From contig NC_057792.1 of the NCBI RefSeq assembly GCF_014905175.1, positions 1,240,001 to 1,304,000 of the forward strand: a stretch of 64,000 bases of DNA, read 5' to 3'. The DNA is from Aphidius gifuensis. Its lineage: Eukaryota; Arthropoda; Insecta; Hymenoptera; Braconidae. Made by a program: the position numbers and the translations under genes. The notes beneath the pieces are model-generated. The model made no database searches. It had not been told where the DNA came from and worked only from the letters and a program-made list of their open reading frames with translations. Each line of letters starts with the position of its first letter. The first letter of the stretch is position 1. Positions 12,327 through 26,800 of this stretch are shown here, one piece after another.

Positions 12327-14410
12327 AGGAAAAACAGTTAAATTTAACAAGAAAAAATTATTATTTTTCATGATTTTTATTATTCAGACAGGAAGTAATA
12401 ATTAGTTATTTTTTTTTCTTCTAATACACAAAAATTATACAGCTATAAATTATCATGGAAATTATTATTTTATTTTTTCATTGATTAATAAAACATTGTG
12501 TTATACAGTGATAATAATAAATTAGATTTTTTAAAAATTATTAATTACACGACAGTTACTTTTTTTTTATCAATAAATTCTTTAAATTTTTTTTTAATAT
12601 TTTTTTTTTTCAATTTGTTGGTCAATGGCAAATATTATTATATACTTTAATCATTTGACATTAATTTTTTATATATATTTTTTCAATCATTCATACGTGT
12701 TAATTATATTCATAGTAAAATGATATTGTTGATTAATTTTATTTTATATTTTTTTCTTTGAAAATTTCATTTTTCGATTAACATGATTTTTATTATTATT
12801 AACACTTTTCTTTGGTCTTTTTTTTTTTTATTTTTTTTTTTAGTTTTTTATTTATATCGTCAAACACATATTCTTATTTACACATACATGCATCTATTAT
12901 TTAAAAGACACTCATATAGAAATTAGGTTTTTTATATTTCATCAACAGAGCCAACAGCTTGCTATTGTTTTTCTTTTATTAATAATAATTTTTACTGTAA
13001 TTGCGTATACGATAAAATTAATGTTTTTAAATCGTCATTTTACTAAGAAAAATACCTAGCTGCCATTTTTGTATTTTGTCAATAATAAAAGGGCCTAAGT
13101 GTTTTTTTTTTAATTTCAATTTTTCGAATTTTTTCGAACTTATTCAAAAATTTTTGCGAGAAAAAAAAATCATATAAAGAAAGGCTTATATCCTACATGT
13201 CAAAATTAAAAATGCTCATGCTCACAAAGAAGGGCTTATCTCCAAAAAATATGCTAATTATCATTATCTCTTTTTTCTACAACTTTTTCGATCAATTTCA
13301 TTCGATCAATTGTCATTTCGATTTCCAAGCTTAGTTAAACCCTTCTGCTACTCAGACAACAGTACAATAATAATAAAAAATATAATAAAACTAAACGTGA
13401 TGTATTTTTAAACAAAAAAAAAAAATTTATAAACTCAAAAAAAATGTATTTTTAACAAAATAAAAAATATTTTTAACGAAAAAAAATTTGTTGACTCTTG
13501 AATAAATTTTTATATCACGATTATTTAAGTTTATAATTAAATTTTGATAATTTTAATTATTATATGAATCACTTAATTTAATTAACGGAATCATTAGGGT
13601 TTTTTTGTATATTTTTTATCCTTTTTTAATTTTTTTTTTTCTCTTATTTGTTTTATTTTATGAAAAAATATTATTAATCTAATAGTACGTTAACGCACTT
13701 GGCATTTTCTTATTTTTTTTTTTTCTTTTAATTATACTGCTCGCTACATGTATAATATATTTTTAAATATATATTTTAAATCGATCTATCGTGATGTTTA
13801 TTAATACTTAAATATTGTATAAATATATACACACAATGTATCGTATTTAATTATTGTTAACATTATTAATTTATCATTAATTTTATTAATTTATTTTTCA
13901 TATTTCTGTACTGGTTTTCTTTTTCCTTTTTTTTTTTTTTATATTTTCAACTTTTTCAGTCTCTTAATGGCACTGCAAATGATTTATTTGTTAAAAGCAA
14001 AATTTTTATTTTATTAAATTTCCACACTGGTTATTTATTTATGTTTTTCGCTAGCAAAAAACTTTTGATTTAATTTATCAATAATTGTTAAGTTTTTTAA
14101 TTATTATATTGAGGAAGAATAATGGCATTTTACTAAAAAATAAATAAAAAATAATAATAATTTCTTGTAATTTATAATTTACAAAAAAATAAAATAAAAT
14201 TAGGCCTCAATATTATATTTTAATATTAATAAATTTTAAATACCAATAGACTCTAGTTAATATGTAAAATGTATATATATATATATTATTTATCATCAGC
14301 TGGAATAAATTGCGTGCTCCACTATTATAAAAAATTTAACTTCAAACAACGACAATTTTATGATTATTGCCATTTGGAAGAAGAACATAGTAGACACGCT
14401 TACCTTTATC
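12327..14410. other. AT-rich intergenic region, 3' UTRs of convergent genes
   Basis: About 2.1 kb between convergent genes, dominated by T and A runs. Most is probably 3' UTR of the zinc-finger gene on the minus strand. Around 13,085-13,345 three AAGGGC-type motifs (AAAGGGCCTAAG, AAAGGCTTATATCC, AGGGCTTATCTCC) recur, but I cannot define an element from them. Confidence 0.4.
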
Positions 14411-16835
14411 TCATTGAAAATGTTGTACATTACCATGATATTGATTACCATCAAAATTATTAGGATGTTGTTGTGATTGTTCACCTCTTTCAATGACACT
14501 TTGTATATCATTTATTTGTGAATCATTATTTTGTCCATTTGTAACATTAATATTACTTGAAGATGTTACAATACTATTACCAGTAATATTTATACCATTT
14601 GATGAACTTATAACTGGTTGCTGTTGTTGCTGTGATTGTTGCTGTTGCTGTGGTGGTTGTTGTTGTTGTTGTTGTTGTTGCTGCTGCTGCTGTTGTTGTT
14701 GTTGTTGTTGTTGCAATGAATTTGAACTATTTTTTGATCTATGACGTAACTTGTGTGTTGTTAAATATTGTTTAACTGAAAATGCTTTATGACATAAATC
14801 ACATTTATATGGTAATGGATCAACACAACCACCATCAACAACACTTGGTGCATGTGTTGTTAAATGCATCATATAATAATGTTTAACAACAAATGATTTA
14901 CCACATGTTTCACAAATATATGGCCCAGAAACACCATGTGTTTTTCTATGTTTATGTAAATTATCTTTACGTGAAAATGATTTACCACATAATTCACATT
15001 CATGCATTTTTTGTCCAGTATGAGATACTGAATGACGTACTAAATGTTCTTTTCTACTAAATGCTTTTGAACATGTTTGACAAACATATGGACGTTCACC
15101 AGTATGTAATTTACGATGTTGAAATAAATGTTCTTTTCTTTTAAATGGTTTTGAACATACATCACAACTAAAATTATTAATATTATTATTACTAATTGGT
15201 ACAACATCATCTTCTTTTATTATTTCATTAACACCATTAACCATTGGTGATGTTGGACATTGATGATTATTTAATTCATTTATTGTATCATAATTTTTAC
15301 CACAATCACGACATGATAAATTTCTATTTGTTTGACAAATTGCTTGTGGATTAACAGTTATCAATGAATTTGTATCTGGACAAGTACGTATGCGTAAAAA
15401 TTCTGATATTTGACCAATTGAATTACGTGTCATTGAATCATCATCTTCTTCTTCATCATCATCAACTACATTATCCGTTGTTTTCATGTAATCTTTGACA
15501 TCATCTCTTGTTACTTGGCTTGTTAAATTATTATCTTTATAAGCAAGACCTAAAAATACTTCTGAATTTGTTTGTACAGTTGTATAATTATTATCATCAC
15601 CAGAATTAATATCAATTTCTTCTTTTGTTATTGTTTGTTGTTGTTGTTGATTTTCATCATCTGGTTTTAATATAACATTATTATTTTGATGTCCAACTTG
15701 AACATGATTTTGTTCTTTTTCAATTTGTAATTGTCGTTTTTCATAATCACGTAGCTGTTGAATTTGTGTTTGTGTTATTGTACATTGTTGTTGTTGTTGT
15801 TGTTGAACAATTTGTCTTTGATTTTGTATATTTAATTGATTTTGATTTTGTATTTGATTTTGAATTATTTGTGGTTCATTTAAACGTCGATGTGATGAGC
15901 TATCATCTGGTGATAATTGTTGAATATTATTTTTTCCAATAAACAATGGATCACCATTATTTGTTGTTTGTTGTTGATAACTGTAATGTGTTTCAGCTGT
16001 TGCCTCGACAACTGATGCAACACCACCAGATTGCATCTTGAAATATAACGAATTAAATTAATTATCAATTTGAAATATTAAAATTTAGAAAATTATTATT
16101 TAATTATTTACCTGCATTGCACATTTATATTGTTGTACACGTGCTTGTACACCACTTATTATTTGTATGTTTGAGGTATTTAAATTACTTATTAAGACTG
16201 GCTGTTGATGTTGACTATGTGATTCATTAATAATTATTTGAGTTGGTTCATTTGTTACATCTGATAATTTTATTTCCATTTTAACTTCATCCTCTTCATC
16301 AATGTCATTATTATCAACATGATCATCATCATGTACTGTTGGCTGTGATGATGATGATGATGCTGCTGCTGTTGTTGTTATTGTTGTTGTTGATGATGGT
16401 GTTGGAAGTGGTGCAATTTTATCCTTGTCAATTGTTTTTACATAAACTTTACCTTCTTTTAAAAAATCATCAGAAAATCTTAATGATGTAAAATAACCTT
16501 CCAGCATTGATTCAGCTTTTGATGCACTATCACGAAATTCAATATAACTTTCCAATTTAATAACACACTCATGACAAACAATTTTTGGTAATGAATCCTC
16601 CTCTTCAACCTGTTAACAATTAAAATTATATATTCAAATATTACAAGAATTTATTGGCTACTTTTTAAATTTATTTTTTCATTTAAAAACTTACTCTTAT
16701 TGGTAATAATGTTTCAATTTTTGACTGGAGAGATCTTCGTCGACCTTCTTCACGAAATATATTTATTCTTTCACCTTCACTACTTGTACATAATCTACAT
16801 AGTTCGTAGTAATTAACTCTCCGGTAGCCAGACAT
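14411..16835 (-). CDS. ZAD and C2H2 zinc-finger transcription factor with poly-Gln
   Basis: A DNA-binding protein of the arthropod ZAD family, which act as transcriptional regulators or architectural factors. Exons on the minus strand: 16835-16695, 16609-16112 and 16036-14411; 754 aa. The ZAD spans about residues 10-85: first Cys pair in YYELCRLCTSSEGERINIF, second in KIVCHECVIKLESY. A long acidic, Ser/Thr/Gln-rich linker follows. One degenerate finger (CRDCGKNYDTINELNNHQC) precedes five canonical C2H2 fingers at about residues 500-645, beginning FSCDVCSKPFKRKEHLFQH and joined by TGERPY-type linkers at first, with a longer gap before the last finger. A poly-Gln tract follows. The start at 16835 (MSGYRR) is chosen because it places the ZAD cysteines at the usual distance; an upstream in-frame Met at 16871 is less likely. 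A donor-like site lies just after the stop codon (see findings). Target genes cannot be inferred. Confidence 0.85.
14620..14716 (-). repeat. CAA/CAG repeat coding for poly-Gln
   Basis: A run of Gln codons with two Pro interruptions (read on the minus strand) in the C-terminal part of the zinc-finger protein. Mixed CAA and CAG codons suggest an older tract rather than a freshly expanded pure repeat. Similar shorter Gln runs occur in the same protein at about 15,640 and 15,790. Confidence 0.85.
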
Positions 16836-18253
16836 ATTCCCGCGCAATAATAACACTATAAACTTCAACAATAACTTGTTTTTTAATGTTTAAAAAATTT
16901 ATTAATAATTAATTTATTATATTGTTGTTGTTATTGTAATATTTTGACACTAGTTAATTGTATTTTTTAACATTGCAAATAGTGTCATTTGTTGACATAA
17001 GACAAGCAATGTAATATGACATTCCCCCCCACTATTAATGTCAGCCATTTTGCAAAGTAGTTTTTTTCCAACATGGTGTCTTTGACACACTGACATCTAC
17101 AATAATATTTACGCGGCAAAATATAAACAAAAACAACTTGTTTTTTTAATATAGGCCACACAATTATTTACAAGACAAATTTTAAATATAAAAAAATCTA
17201 TTACTAGTTTAATTTTGATATTAATTAATTAATATCAATAAAAATTTTCTTCATTTAATTATAAATAAAATAAAGGCAAATGATTAATGACTAACATGAC
17301 ACATTTAATCACGTCACGTCTGGATGACTCACATGAAAAACAATCATCATGTGTCAAATTGTAAATATCAAAAAAATATTTTCATTCAAAACAAAACAAC
17401 AATTATTAAAAGTTAAATAAAACATCTGGCATCGAAAAAATTCAACAGCATGTCCAGCAATTTTCAAGTGTTATTATATTTTCATACAATCAGTTAAATT
17501 ATCAGATAACAAAATTGATAACTGATAAAATAAGATTGAAAAATATCAACTGGACATAAAAACAAGTACAATATTACTTGACCAACATTTACGAGAGATT
17601 AAAAAAATTAATTTCATTGATTTTTGATTTATTATTGACACAGTTTTTAAACAATAATAATAGTTATTAATTATTGAATAATTGTAGTGTAAATATACAT
17701 ATGTCAATTGTCAAGTAAGTAAGATCTGTCAAAAGTTTGTAAATTATTATAAAAGAGAGCCAAATTAAAAAAGAGAAAAAAAAAAAAGAGGAAGCGAAAG
17801 AAGCAGCAAACGACAGTGTATATTGCACATAGGTGTACACACAATATTTAGTGTGCATATAAAAAAATATATACACATAAAAAAATAACTCCGTGGGTGG
17901 TGGTTATATTAAAAAAAAAATTTATATAAAAATGAATGTCGTGTACGATAGAACGAGGGAGGCCAGTCACTTCAACAAAGTGTCCTTGTTTTAAATTTAA
18001 GGAGAAAAAAATAATAATAAAACTATGAAAAAATTTAAATATTATAAAAAATATATATTTAACAAGTGCCACGTATAATGTATCAATTAAACAATAAAAA
18101 ATAGTAAATTATAAATATTTATTATTAATAAATATATATTTATTTATTTTATTATAAATAAATTATATCGAATGTATTTGGCAAACAACATAACCTAAAA
18201 CTTGAATTAACATATATTTTTTTTTGGATTAAATCATAATAATAAATATAAAA
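16836..18253. other. Divergent promoter region of the zinc-finger gene and WASp
   Basis: This 1.4-kb spacer separates two divergent start codons. At 16,985-17,110 there are several TGACA-type repeats and two GCCAT/CATGG (Pho/YY1-like) words around TCAGCCATTTTGC, reasonable promoter content but not proof. The rest is AT-rich and shows no gene. Confidence 0.4.
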
Positions 18254-20207
18254 ATGAAATCATCAAAGGAGCATAGAGGATGTGTTCTTTTAAAACCAGA
18301 AGAAAATGAAGAAGTATTTAAATTAATTGGAAATCGGTGTCAGGTATTTTTAAATTTATTTTTTATTCGTGAGAGAATTTAAACAATTGTCATAACACTG
18401 ACCTAGATTTTTTACTTGCTGACTGTGTTATTTATTTTAACATTGTTTATTATTTTTGACATTAGTTTGTTGTTGTTTTTGTTATCATGTCAAATGTCAT
18501 TGACAATATTTTGACATTTAAATGATTTTAAAATTGAATTATCTAATGATTGGTTTTATTTTGATTAATTTAGTGTTTAGCAGCTGGTATTATTCAATTG
18601 TATTTAACTGAACCACCTGGTCATCGTGAATGGATTAAAAAAAATACTGGTGTTATAACATTAATAAGAGATGCACCAAAACGTAGTTATTTTTTACGTT
18701 TATATTGTTTACAAAGAAAAGCCATGTTATGGGAACAAGAATTATACAATTCAATGTTTTACAATTCACCAATGACATATTTTCATACATTTGAAGGTGA
18801 AGATTGTATGATTGCATTTAATTTTGCAAATGAAACTGAAGCAATTATTGTCAGGTACATAAAACTAATTAATTAATTTTAAATTTATCCATTAAAACTA
18901 GTTATTAATATTATTTTCTATTATCATAAACAGAAGTATAATATCAGAAAGACTGAATGCAAATAGAGAACGTAGACAAGAAAGAAAAGCAAAGTCAAAT
19001 GTTGAAGCACAACAAAGGGTAACATTACCAAGAAGAAATACAACAAATATGCAAGAACAAAGTGGTGGTCTGTTGAACGGATCACCATCATCTTTAGGTG
19101 TTAATGGTGGTTTTGGTAACAGTACAATGTATAAGAAAAAAAATAAAGATGAAAGAGGTCAAAAAAGAAAATTAACAACTGCTGATATTGGTACACCATC
19201 AAATTTTCGTCATTTAGCACACATGGGTTTAAATGCAATTAAAGATCTTGAAAAGGAAGATCCAATAATACTTGAATTTTTTAATATAGCTGGAGTAACA
19301 CAAGAACAGTTAAATAGTCGTAAAACACGTGATTTTATTTATAGTTATATCGATGAACATGGTGGTATATCAGCAGTACAAAATGAATTACAAAAAAAAA
19401 CATTACGACCACCACCACCACCATTGTCATCTTTAACATCAGATTCACCACCACCAATACCAGCAAGAACAGTACCAGTAACATCATCACCTGGTATTAA
19501 TAATAATCAAAATAGAAATACAAGGCCTTTACCACCAACAAGAACTCATGTGCCTCCACCACCTCCAAGTGCTCCACCAGCACATAGAACATTACCATCA
19601 AGACCACCACCACCACCATCTGGATCACCTGGTTTACCTCCACTTCCTTCAGTTCCACCACCACCACCAAGAAGTACATCAAATACATCAAATGTATCAA
19701 ATTCATCTGGTCCACCAGTTGTTGGATTACCACCACCACCTCCACCTCCACCTCCTCCTCCGCCACCACCACCATCAACATCGTCTCTTGAGTTAAAAGA
19801 AGTTAAAACAAATAATAGCAATGGTGATGCTAATGCTAAACTTATGGATGCCATAAGAAGTGGCACAACTTTAAAGGTAAAATATTATTTAATAAATTTA
19901 AATATTAATATAATTAAATTACTTACTATTAATTAATTATTTATTATTTTAGAAAGTTGATCAAACTGAGAAAAAAACAAGTGCAGTACCAGATTCGAGG
20001 AATAATTTATTACAAGAAATTCGTCAAGGTGTACCATTGAAGAGGGTAACTGATGAAGTTAAAACATCATCACCACCAGTTGATGAACAAGAAGGACTTG
20101 CTGGAGGTTTATCAAAAGCACTGGCTGAAAGATTTAAACTTCTTGGTTACTCAGATGATAGTCAGAATGAAAGTTCTGATACTAGTGAGGATGAGTGGAA
20201 TGATTAA
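18254..20207 (+). CDS. WASp: Wiskott-Aldrich syndrome protein (WASp)
   Basis: Activator of the Arp2/3 complex that couples Cdc42 and phosphoinositide signals to branched actin. Exons: 18254-18343, 18574-18854, 18934-19876 and 19953-20207; 522 aa, normal for insect WASp. Domain order is complete: WH1/EVH1 at about 20-130 (GIIQLYLTEPPGHREWIKKN ... YFHTFEGEDCMIAFNFA), a basic stretch, the CRIB/GTPase-binding motif at about 207-222 (IGTPSNFRHLAHMG), a long proline-rich region with polyproline blocks for profilin and SH3 partners, two WH2 motifs (LMDAIRSGTTLKKV and LLQEIRQGVPLKRV), and the central/acidic tail (LAERFKLLGYSD ... DTSEDEWND). The essential C-terminal Trp in an acidic context is present. 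Two WH2 motifs also occur in N-WASP, but the overall form fits the single insect WASp. Confidence 0.95.
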
Positions 20208-21921
20208 TCAACTAGTTATGTGGTTTTTAAAATTTCATACAGTTGATTAAAGTGTGTGACTGGCCTGGCATGTCATGCTGTGTGTAAAAAAAAAAACTGT
20301 GAATTAATTTACAATTAATTGGTAAGTTGTTTTTATTTATTTTCTTTCTTTTTTTTTGATTGTCTGCTGGCACAAAATTTATAGAATAATCGTTGATCTT
20401 TTTTTGGCAATTTTAAACCAGCAGATTTTCGATAAAGCAATATATCACATCACAAATTAATATAAAGCTCAATAATATTAAAAATTTTAAATTTACAACA
20501 AGAAAAAAAAACAGCTGGCTAATTGATGTTTATTTTATTTTTGTTTATTTTTAATCGTGTTGTTTAACGACACAATGTGCTGACACATTTGTATATAAAA
20601 TAAAATACAAAATAATAACAAAAAAATTAAATTAAGAATGATGTTGAAAAAAATAAATACATAAATAAGATAATTGGTTGACAAAAAAAAAAGTGTGACT
20701 CACATTCGAGATGATAAAAAAATAACTGTAGCCAATTTTATAATTTTATTTTTATAATTTAATTATTATTTATATTATCTGGGGACATTGAAGGTACTTT
20801 ATTTATCTTAAATAAATTATCATATTTAACAGAGGTGAATATGTTGTATTAAATAAATAATTGTTATATTATTATTCACCACTGGGAAATAAAAAATCCT
20901 AGTCAAATGAAGAAAAAGAAATATATATCAGCATTGATTTAGACAGCATATATTTAATAAATTTAATTATAAACAAAAAGAAAATGTAAAGAAAAAAAAA
21001 ACATCAAAAAATCGAAATTGATCTAATTATTTTTATTTAATTAAAACTGTCAATTTAAAACAATTTAATAATTTTATTTTTAAAATATTATTATGCAAAT
21101 ATGTATTTGTTAATTATCAATTTTTATTTATATAAAAAAGCAACAAGCACAACTCTAAAAATAATTAAATACTTTTTTTTTTTTATTTTTAATATGATAA
21201 ATAAAATTTATAAATTTATTAACAAGTCAAACAAAAAAAAAAATAATAATTGGGAGCAGGAAGATATAAGTTATTAAAATAAATAATTTTTTTTTTTTTT
21301 AGTTAATATTAAGTAGTTTATTTTTAAATAATAAACGTGATTTATATTTGATTTGAAAAATCAATTACACATGTAATATAAATACAAAAAAATAATAATT
21401 AAAATGTTTTTCTTCCATTAGATTATTTTTTAAATAACCTTTCAAATTTAAATTAATATTTTAGATAATAAATTATTAATATAATTTGTCAAATTGTTTT
21501 TTTTTCGTAAAATAAAAAAAAAAAGGTTAAATAATATTTACCAAGATGATATTTTTATTTATATTTTTATTTAATTTTGATTTTTTACAATTTAATTATC
21601 TACAATCTACGTGTTTACTTTGATAAATTGCATTTTTGTTATTTAAATATAATTAAAAATACTTAAAAATACTGGAGAGAAACAAATACAAGTATATATT
21701 GAAAATCCAAGTTGAAGCTTGAATAAAATTCTTTGGTATCACAATCGTTAAATAATGATCGTAAAAAAAAAAACAAACGAGATAAATGAATAAATTATTT
21801 AAATGACAAGAATGACGTAAACAATGAAAATTCTTTAACAATAAATAATTTTTAAATAGTGATGTTAAATATAATTCATTGTATTAATCTTTCGACATTT
21901 ATTCAAAATTAAATTTTTAAT
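20208..21921. other. Intergenic region between convergent WASp and Cys-rich gene
   Basis: AT-rich 3' flanks of two convergent genes with many A and T runs. AATAAA-like signals are too frequent in this base composition to place poly(A) sites. No gene or repeat family is recognised. Confidence 0.45.
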
Positions 21922-23892
21922 TTATACTAAGTATACCACTATTGCAATTAACACGACAATAATTAAATTAATTTTTAAACTCATTTGGCTATTTTTTAGA
22001 CCTTGTTGATTAGGTTCATCAATATTATTTCCACCAAAACTTCCAGCTGCTGGAAACCAAGAATCTGTTACTGTATCCTTTTAAAAAAATAAACAAGAGA
22101 TTAATCATTCATGAGTGATAATTATATGTTGATTAATTTAAAATTAATTATTAACTTGAACTGGAGTTCCAGCAGTTGCCCAGGCTGGAATTTCTTTTGT
22201 TGATTTTGGAGCAGCTGTTGACCAAATCATTCCTCTGCCAAATGAAGGTGATCGATGTGACACAACAACTACTTTTAAAAATAAATAATTCAGTTAACAT
22301 CTAAATTATTTGATTGAAAAATTAAATCTTCTTTATCAAAACAATTATTTACCAGGTTCTTCAATACTTTTACCAACTGTTGTAACTTCAAGCTTTTCCT
22401 CAATAACATTACCAATTATATTATCAACTTTTTTATTATTATCAATATCATTACTGTCATTGATAATTGTTGTTGTAATTAATTGATCAATATTTGTAAT
22501 TGTTTGTGTATCAATATTATCATGTTCATCCTCTAAAAATCGATAAATAACTTTGATTAATTTTTTTAGTCAATATTATTCTTAGATTATTGAATAAACC
22601 ATCAGCCTCATCACACAATTACACAGTTCTATAAATAAATTCATACTTGGAAGAACGTTTATTGATCGTCCATTGTTTCTAAATGATGATGAAGATGATG
22701 GTGATGGTCCAGTTGATATTGTACCAACGCCATGATAACTACTGGCTTGATTTTGTCCAGATGATTCTGTTGTAAATGTACGCTGATATGGTCGACGATT
22801 AACACCACGATTACCAGGATCATCATCATCCAGAGGAGCCACTGATGTTATTGATAAATTTTCTGTCACATCATTGGGACAATCAGCACTGTTTGGACTA
22901 GGAAAATAAATAAAAAATTAATATAAAAAACAAAAGGTAATATCTAATTTAAATAATTTAATAATTAATTAATTTTTAATATGCTTTTTTTTTGTTATTC
23001 ACATGTAATTTTGACACTGATCTTGTAGAAAACTCAATGCTCTGTCTAATATTTGACGTGAAAAACGTGATGCAGCACCATTTGATTGTCCACCATCGCA
23101 TCTCTTTCGTGTTTCACTAATAACACAAGCTCTAAAATGATAATGAGTACTAAAAAAAAAATAAGAAGAAAACATTAGTAATGCAATCTAATTATTTGTA
23201 AATAATGTAATAATAGCTAACAAACCAGCAGAGACTTGTACGAGCCATATCACCCTGTGATACTTCATCAACAAGTGCATCATATTGAGTACCACAGTGT
23301 TGTGCTTCTGTTACTGTTGCTTTTAAACAACTTGCATATTGTAAATATTCTATTTATAAAAAGACAATAATAATTTATTAGCTAAGAAATTTATATTTGT
23401 ATAAATTATAAAATCAAAATTACCAGACTGATAAGTTGATACTGAACACATTTGATGAACAGAAGCTATTGGTTCTTCAACAGCAGCATTAAATTGTTCT
23501 CTTCTTTGTTTTGTAAAACAACGATCAATATATTTTTTAATACAGTCGACAAAACTTGACCATGTTCTTTAAAAGTAAACAAACAAGCAATATTAATAAT
23601 AATTTTAATAATAATTAGCATTAAATAAACCTAGATTTACCTGCAAACCATATCAATGTCTCTCATATTATCTGGAAAAATAAGATGAGGATCTTTCAAG
23701 AGAGGATCAGCAAGTGCTATGCATTTTTGATGATCACTTTTTGAACAACCCTCACAAGCAATTACACTGATACACACACCTGTATTATAAATAATTAAAA
23801 TTAATAATAAATAATTTTTAAATATAAATTAACAGATTAAAAAAATACGTACTCAGTAGTAAAAGATTCACTATAAATATTTGATAAAACAT
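21922..23892 (-). CDS. Secreted Cys-rich protein, probably GPI-anchored (DUF19-like pattern)
   Basis: Not confidently assigned to a family. Nine minus-strand exons: 23892-23853, 23779-23641, 23566-23424, 23349-23226, 23149-23003, 22897-22647, 22532-22353, 22271-22156 and 22077-21922; 431 aa with every junction in phase. A signal peptide (MFYQIFIVNLLLL...SVIA) is followed by about 190 residues with regularly spaced Cys (CEGCSKSDHQKC, MVCRTWSSFVDCIKKY, SCLKATVTEAQHC, CVISETRKRC, DQCQNY). This is the kind of helical disulfide domain grouped as DUF19-like in invertebrates. A Ser/Thr/Pro-rich stalk comes next, then a C-terminal hydrophobic segment ending at the last residue (LIIVVLIAIVVYLV), which fits a GPI signal. 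The start codon sits directly after a TTTTCAG acceptor, so the 5' UTR is spliced from upstream. A decayed copy of parts of this gene lies at 27,008-27,175. Confidence 0.75.
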
Positions 23893-26800
23893 CTGAAAAT
23901 AAATAATCAATTATTTGTTTATTCAAACAGGTGGAAATATTGATTTGTTAAAAAATAATTATTAAGCAAACAAATAAATTTATTGACAATATAATTGCCT
24001 TGATTGTTGATGCCCTCATAATGAATTTGTGAATTAAATTATAATTTAACATTTACAAGGTTTACATGTTGTCAATGATATATAAATTTGTTCTACAAAT
24101 AAAATTGTTTGTATAATTAGTGCAACTAGGTCTACTACAGTCTTTAATAATAACTAATAATCAACAAAGCTTTAATTCAAATCACAAGGTCAAAGCCAAT
24201 AATTTAAATTTAGTTTGTTTTTTTTTTATAAAATTTATCTTGATTGAAGAATGAATAATATAAATAGCACCTGGCAAATATTTAAATCTATTTTTCTATT
24301 TTTATTTTTATTATTTTGTGAATGATATTATTTTTGTTCGTGCGATGTGGCCATAGTTCCGGAGATTTCTTACTCGAGCGAATGAAAAATACAAAAAAAT
24401 ATAAAGAATTTTTTTATTTTTTTTTTTTGAACAACAATGACCACACCTGAGTGCATCCATGTGCGGCCACTGAACCATTGTCAAATTGTATGAAAATTAT
24501 ACACGAGTCATCCGCTAGTTTTTATTGAATTTTTTAGAAATAAAAAAAAAATTTATTTGTCATCGAAATATTCATTAAAATATATTAATTTATTGACTTA
24601 GAATTTTTGTTAAAATTAATTTTCATTTTATTTAATAATTGTTTATATTTTTCTTAATTTTTCCGCAAAAAATTGTTGATATTTTTTTTTAAAATTAATT
24701 CAATTTATAATTTCGAAAATTAAAAATTTTTTTATTTCCACGTTTCTTTTAGTAGAAAAATTATTTCGAAAAAAAATTACTAGAAAATAGAAGCTAGAAA
24801 TAGAAAAACAATCGCAATAGAAAATCTTTCTGCGAGAAATTTATAGACTTTTTTTTTTGCTAATTATTAATTTTTCGTTATCGAAATATTCGAAATTAAT
24901 TTGTTCAATTGTGCTCTCGTTTAATTTCGATTACCTATATTTAACTTTTTAAGTTAAATTAAAATAATAATTATCTTATGTACTTTTTTAATCGATTTAT
25001 AAAATCGTTGAGACACACGCATTGCTTTACTTGCGTTTGGTCTAGTTTTTTTATTTTTATTTATAATGTTATGATTATTGTCTTAGACATTAGCTAAGTC
25101 TTTTTTTTTCTTCATTAAAAATTCTGCTAACATAGTATTTAATTACAAGGTAACATCCTTGGTTAAAAAAATTACTTTTATAATAATTAAATAACATAAA
25201 GTTTTGTTTTTAGTATTAAAAAAATTGCGTGCTTCATACGAATGATCTTGAAATAATATTAAATTATTAATGATAAAAGAAAATAAAAAATGTTTGAGTT
25301 ATTGGGAATTACTAGTGCATGGAGTTATTTTTTTTTTTTTTTTTTTACGAAATAAAATTACCGCAAATAATTTACATTTAGGTCGATCGTTAGATAAATT
25401 ATTTATGTGATCATTAAAAATCTTAAAAATTATTAAAACTGATTATTTAAATTATCAACAAAATTTATTTTCAAAATGCAAGAAAATAAACTTTCAATTT
25501 CGGCAATTTTTTCTTTTTTAAATAAATTTTTTTCATCTAAATTAAATTAATGAAAAAAATTTTTATTGTAAATTAATATCTCGAATTTCATGGAGTTTAT
25601 TTTTACAAATATAATTTTTTTCAATCAAATAAAATTAACATATTAAATTAAAAAAAAAAAAAAAAGTTTATTTATTTTTAAGCCTACTTTTAAGATAAAA
25701 TTAATTTTTATATATAAAAAATTTATTAACATAAACAAACCTTTTTCAAAGCTGATATTTAAAACTTGAAAAAATCCGTTGATATATTTTCTTTTAAATT
25801 TAATATACAAAAAAATATAAAAATGAAATTTTTCCTTTATTCGCACAAAATAAATAAATATAAAAATCGATGGAAAAAAAAAAAAATTAACTGATTTTGA
25901 CAAACTGATTACGGAGAACCATAAAAATATTATTGTAACAACAAACACACAACAAATGTGAACCGCACTTGTCGACTTGCAGTTGTATACTGCTCTAAGC
26001 CAGGTGGATTTAATTCAGGTGCGCCTTATACCCGCAAAACAAATGTCCAATAAAAAAATAAATAAAGTATACATTGTTTCATTATATTGACATAGAATAA
26101 CCCTCTCGTCATTCTGCCCTTTATTTTTTTTTTTTTACATTAAATATTTAACCAGATGGTACATGACTGAAAATAATTAAAATTACAGTTATGTTAATTT
26201 CGTTTTTTATTTTTTTTTTTAGATAAAATCATTTGTCATTCTAATTGAGCCCCTGTATATCATTGACCCTTTATTATTATTTATGAAAATTATTAAAATT
26301 TTTGTACTATATACTTTGCACTATAATTTATATTAAAAATGAAAACAAAAAAAATTAATAAATAAATTATTAGCTCAAGTTGAAGTTGGTTTAAACTGAT
26401 TTATAAAATTTTTATTTGTTTATTTAATATAAAAAATGAACAGTGATTTAAAAGTTTGTTTTTAATGAATAAAAAAAAAGGTACAATTAAATGAACTCAA
26501 TAGAAATATTTAAATGGAAATTTTAAAATGTTTCGAAATTATTATTTCGATTAGTAATAATTATTTATTATTTTTTCTAAATTTAAGTTTAAATTATTCA
26601 ACGGTGATTTTATGATCTAGGACGTGTATCCGCACATTTGAATATTAATTTATTTTTATTATTTTTATGTTCTAGATTATTTTGGCTTTTACAACTAAGT
26701 GTTCACGTATATAGACTTGTCTGACCCAGCAATCTCAAAGATTACCATTGATAAATTAAATAATGAAATAAAAAAAAATAAAAGGTCTTGGAATAAATCG

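Noticed and set aside
13080..13345. Possible transposon with AAGGGC-type ends
   Set aside because: The candidate ends do not pair well as inverted repeats, and no target duplication is visible.
19546..19866. Poly-Gly open frame opposite WASp
   Set aside because: Antisense of the polyproline CCA/CCT codons.
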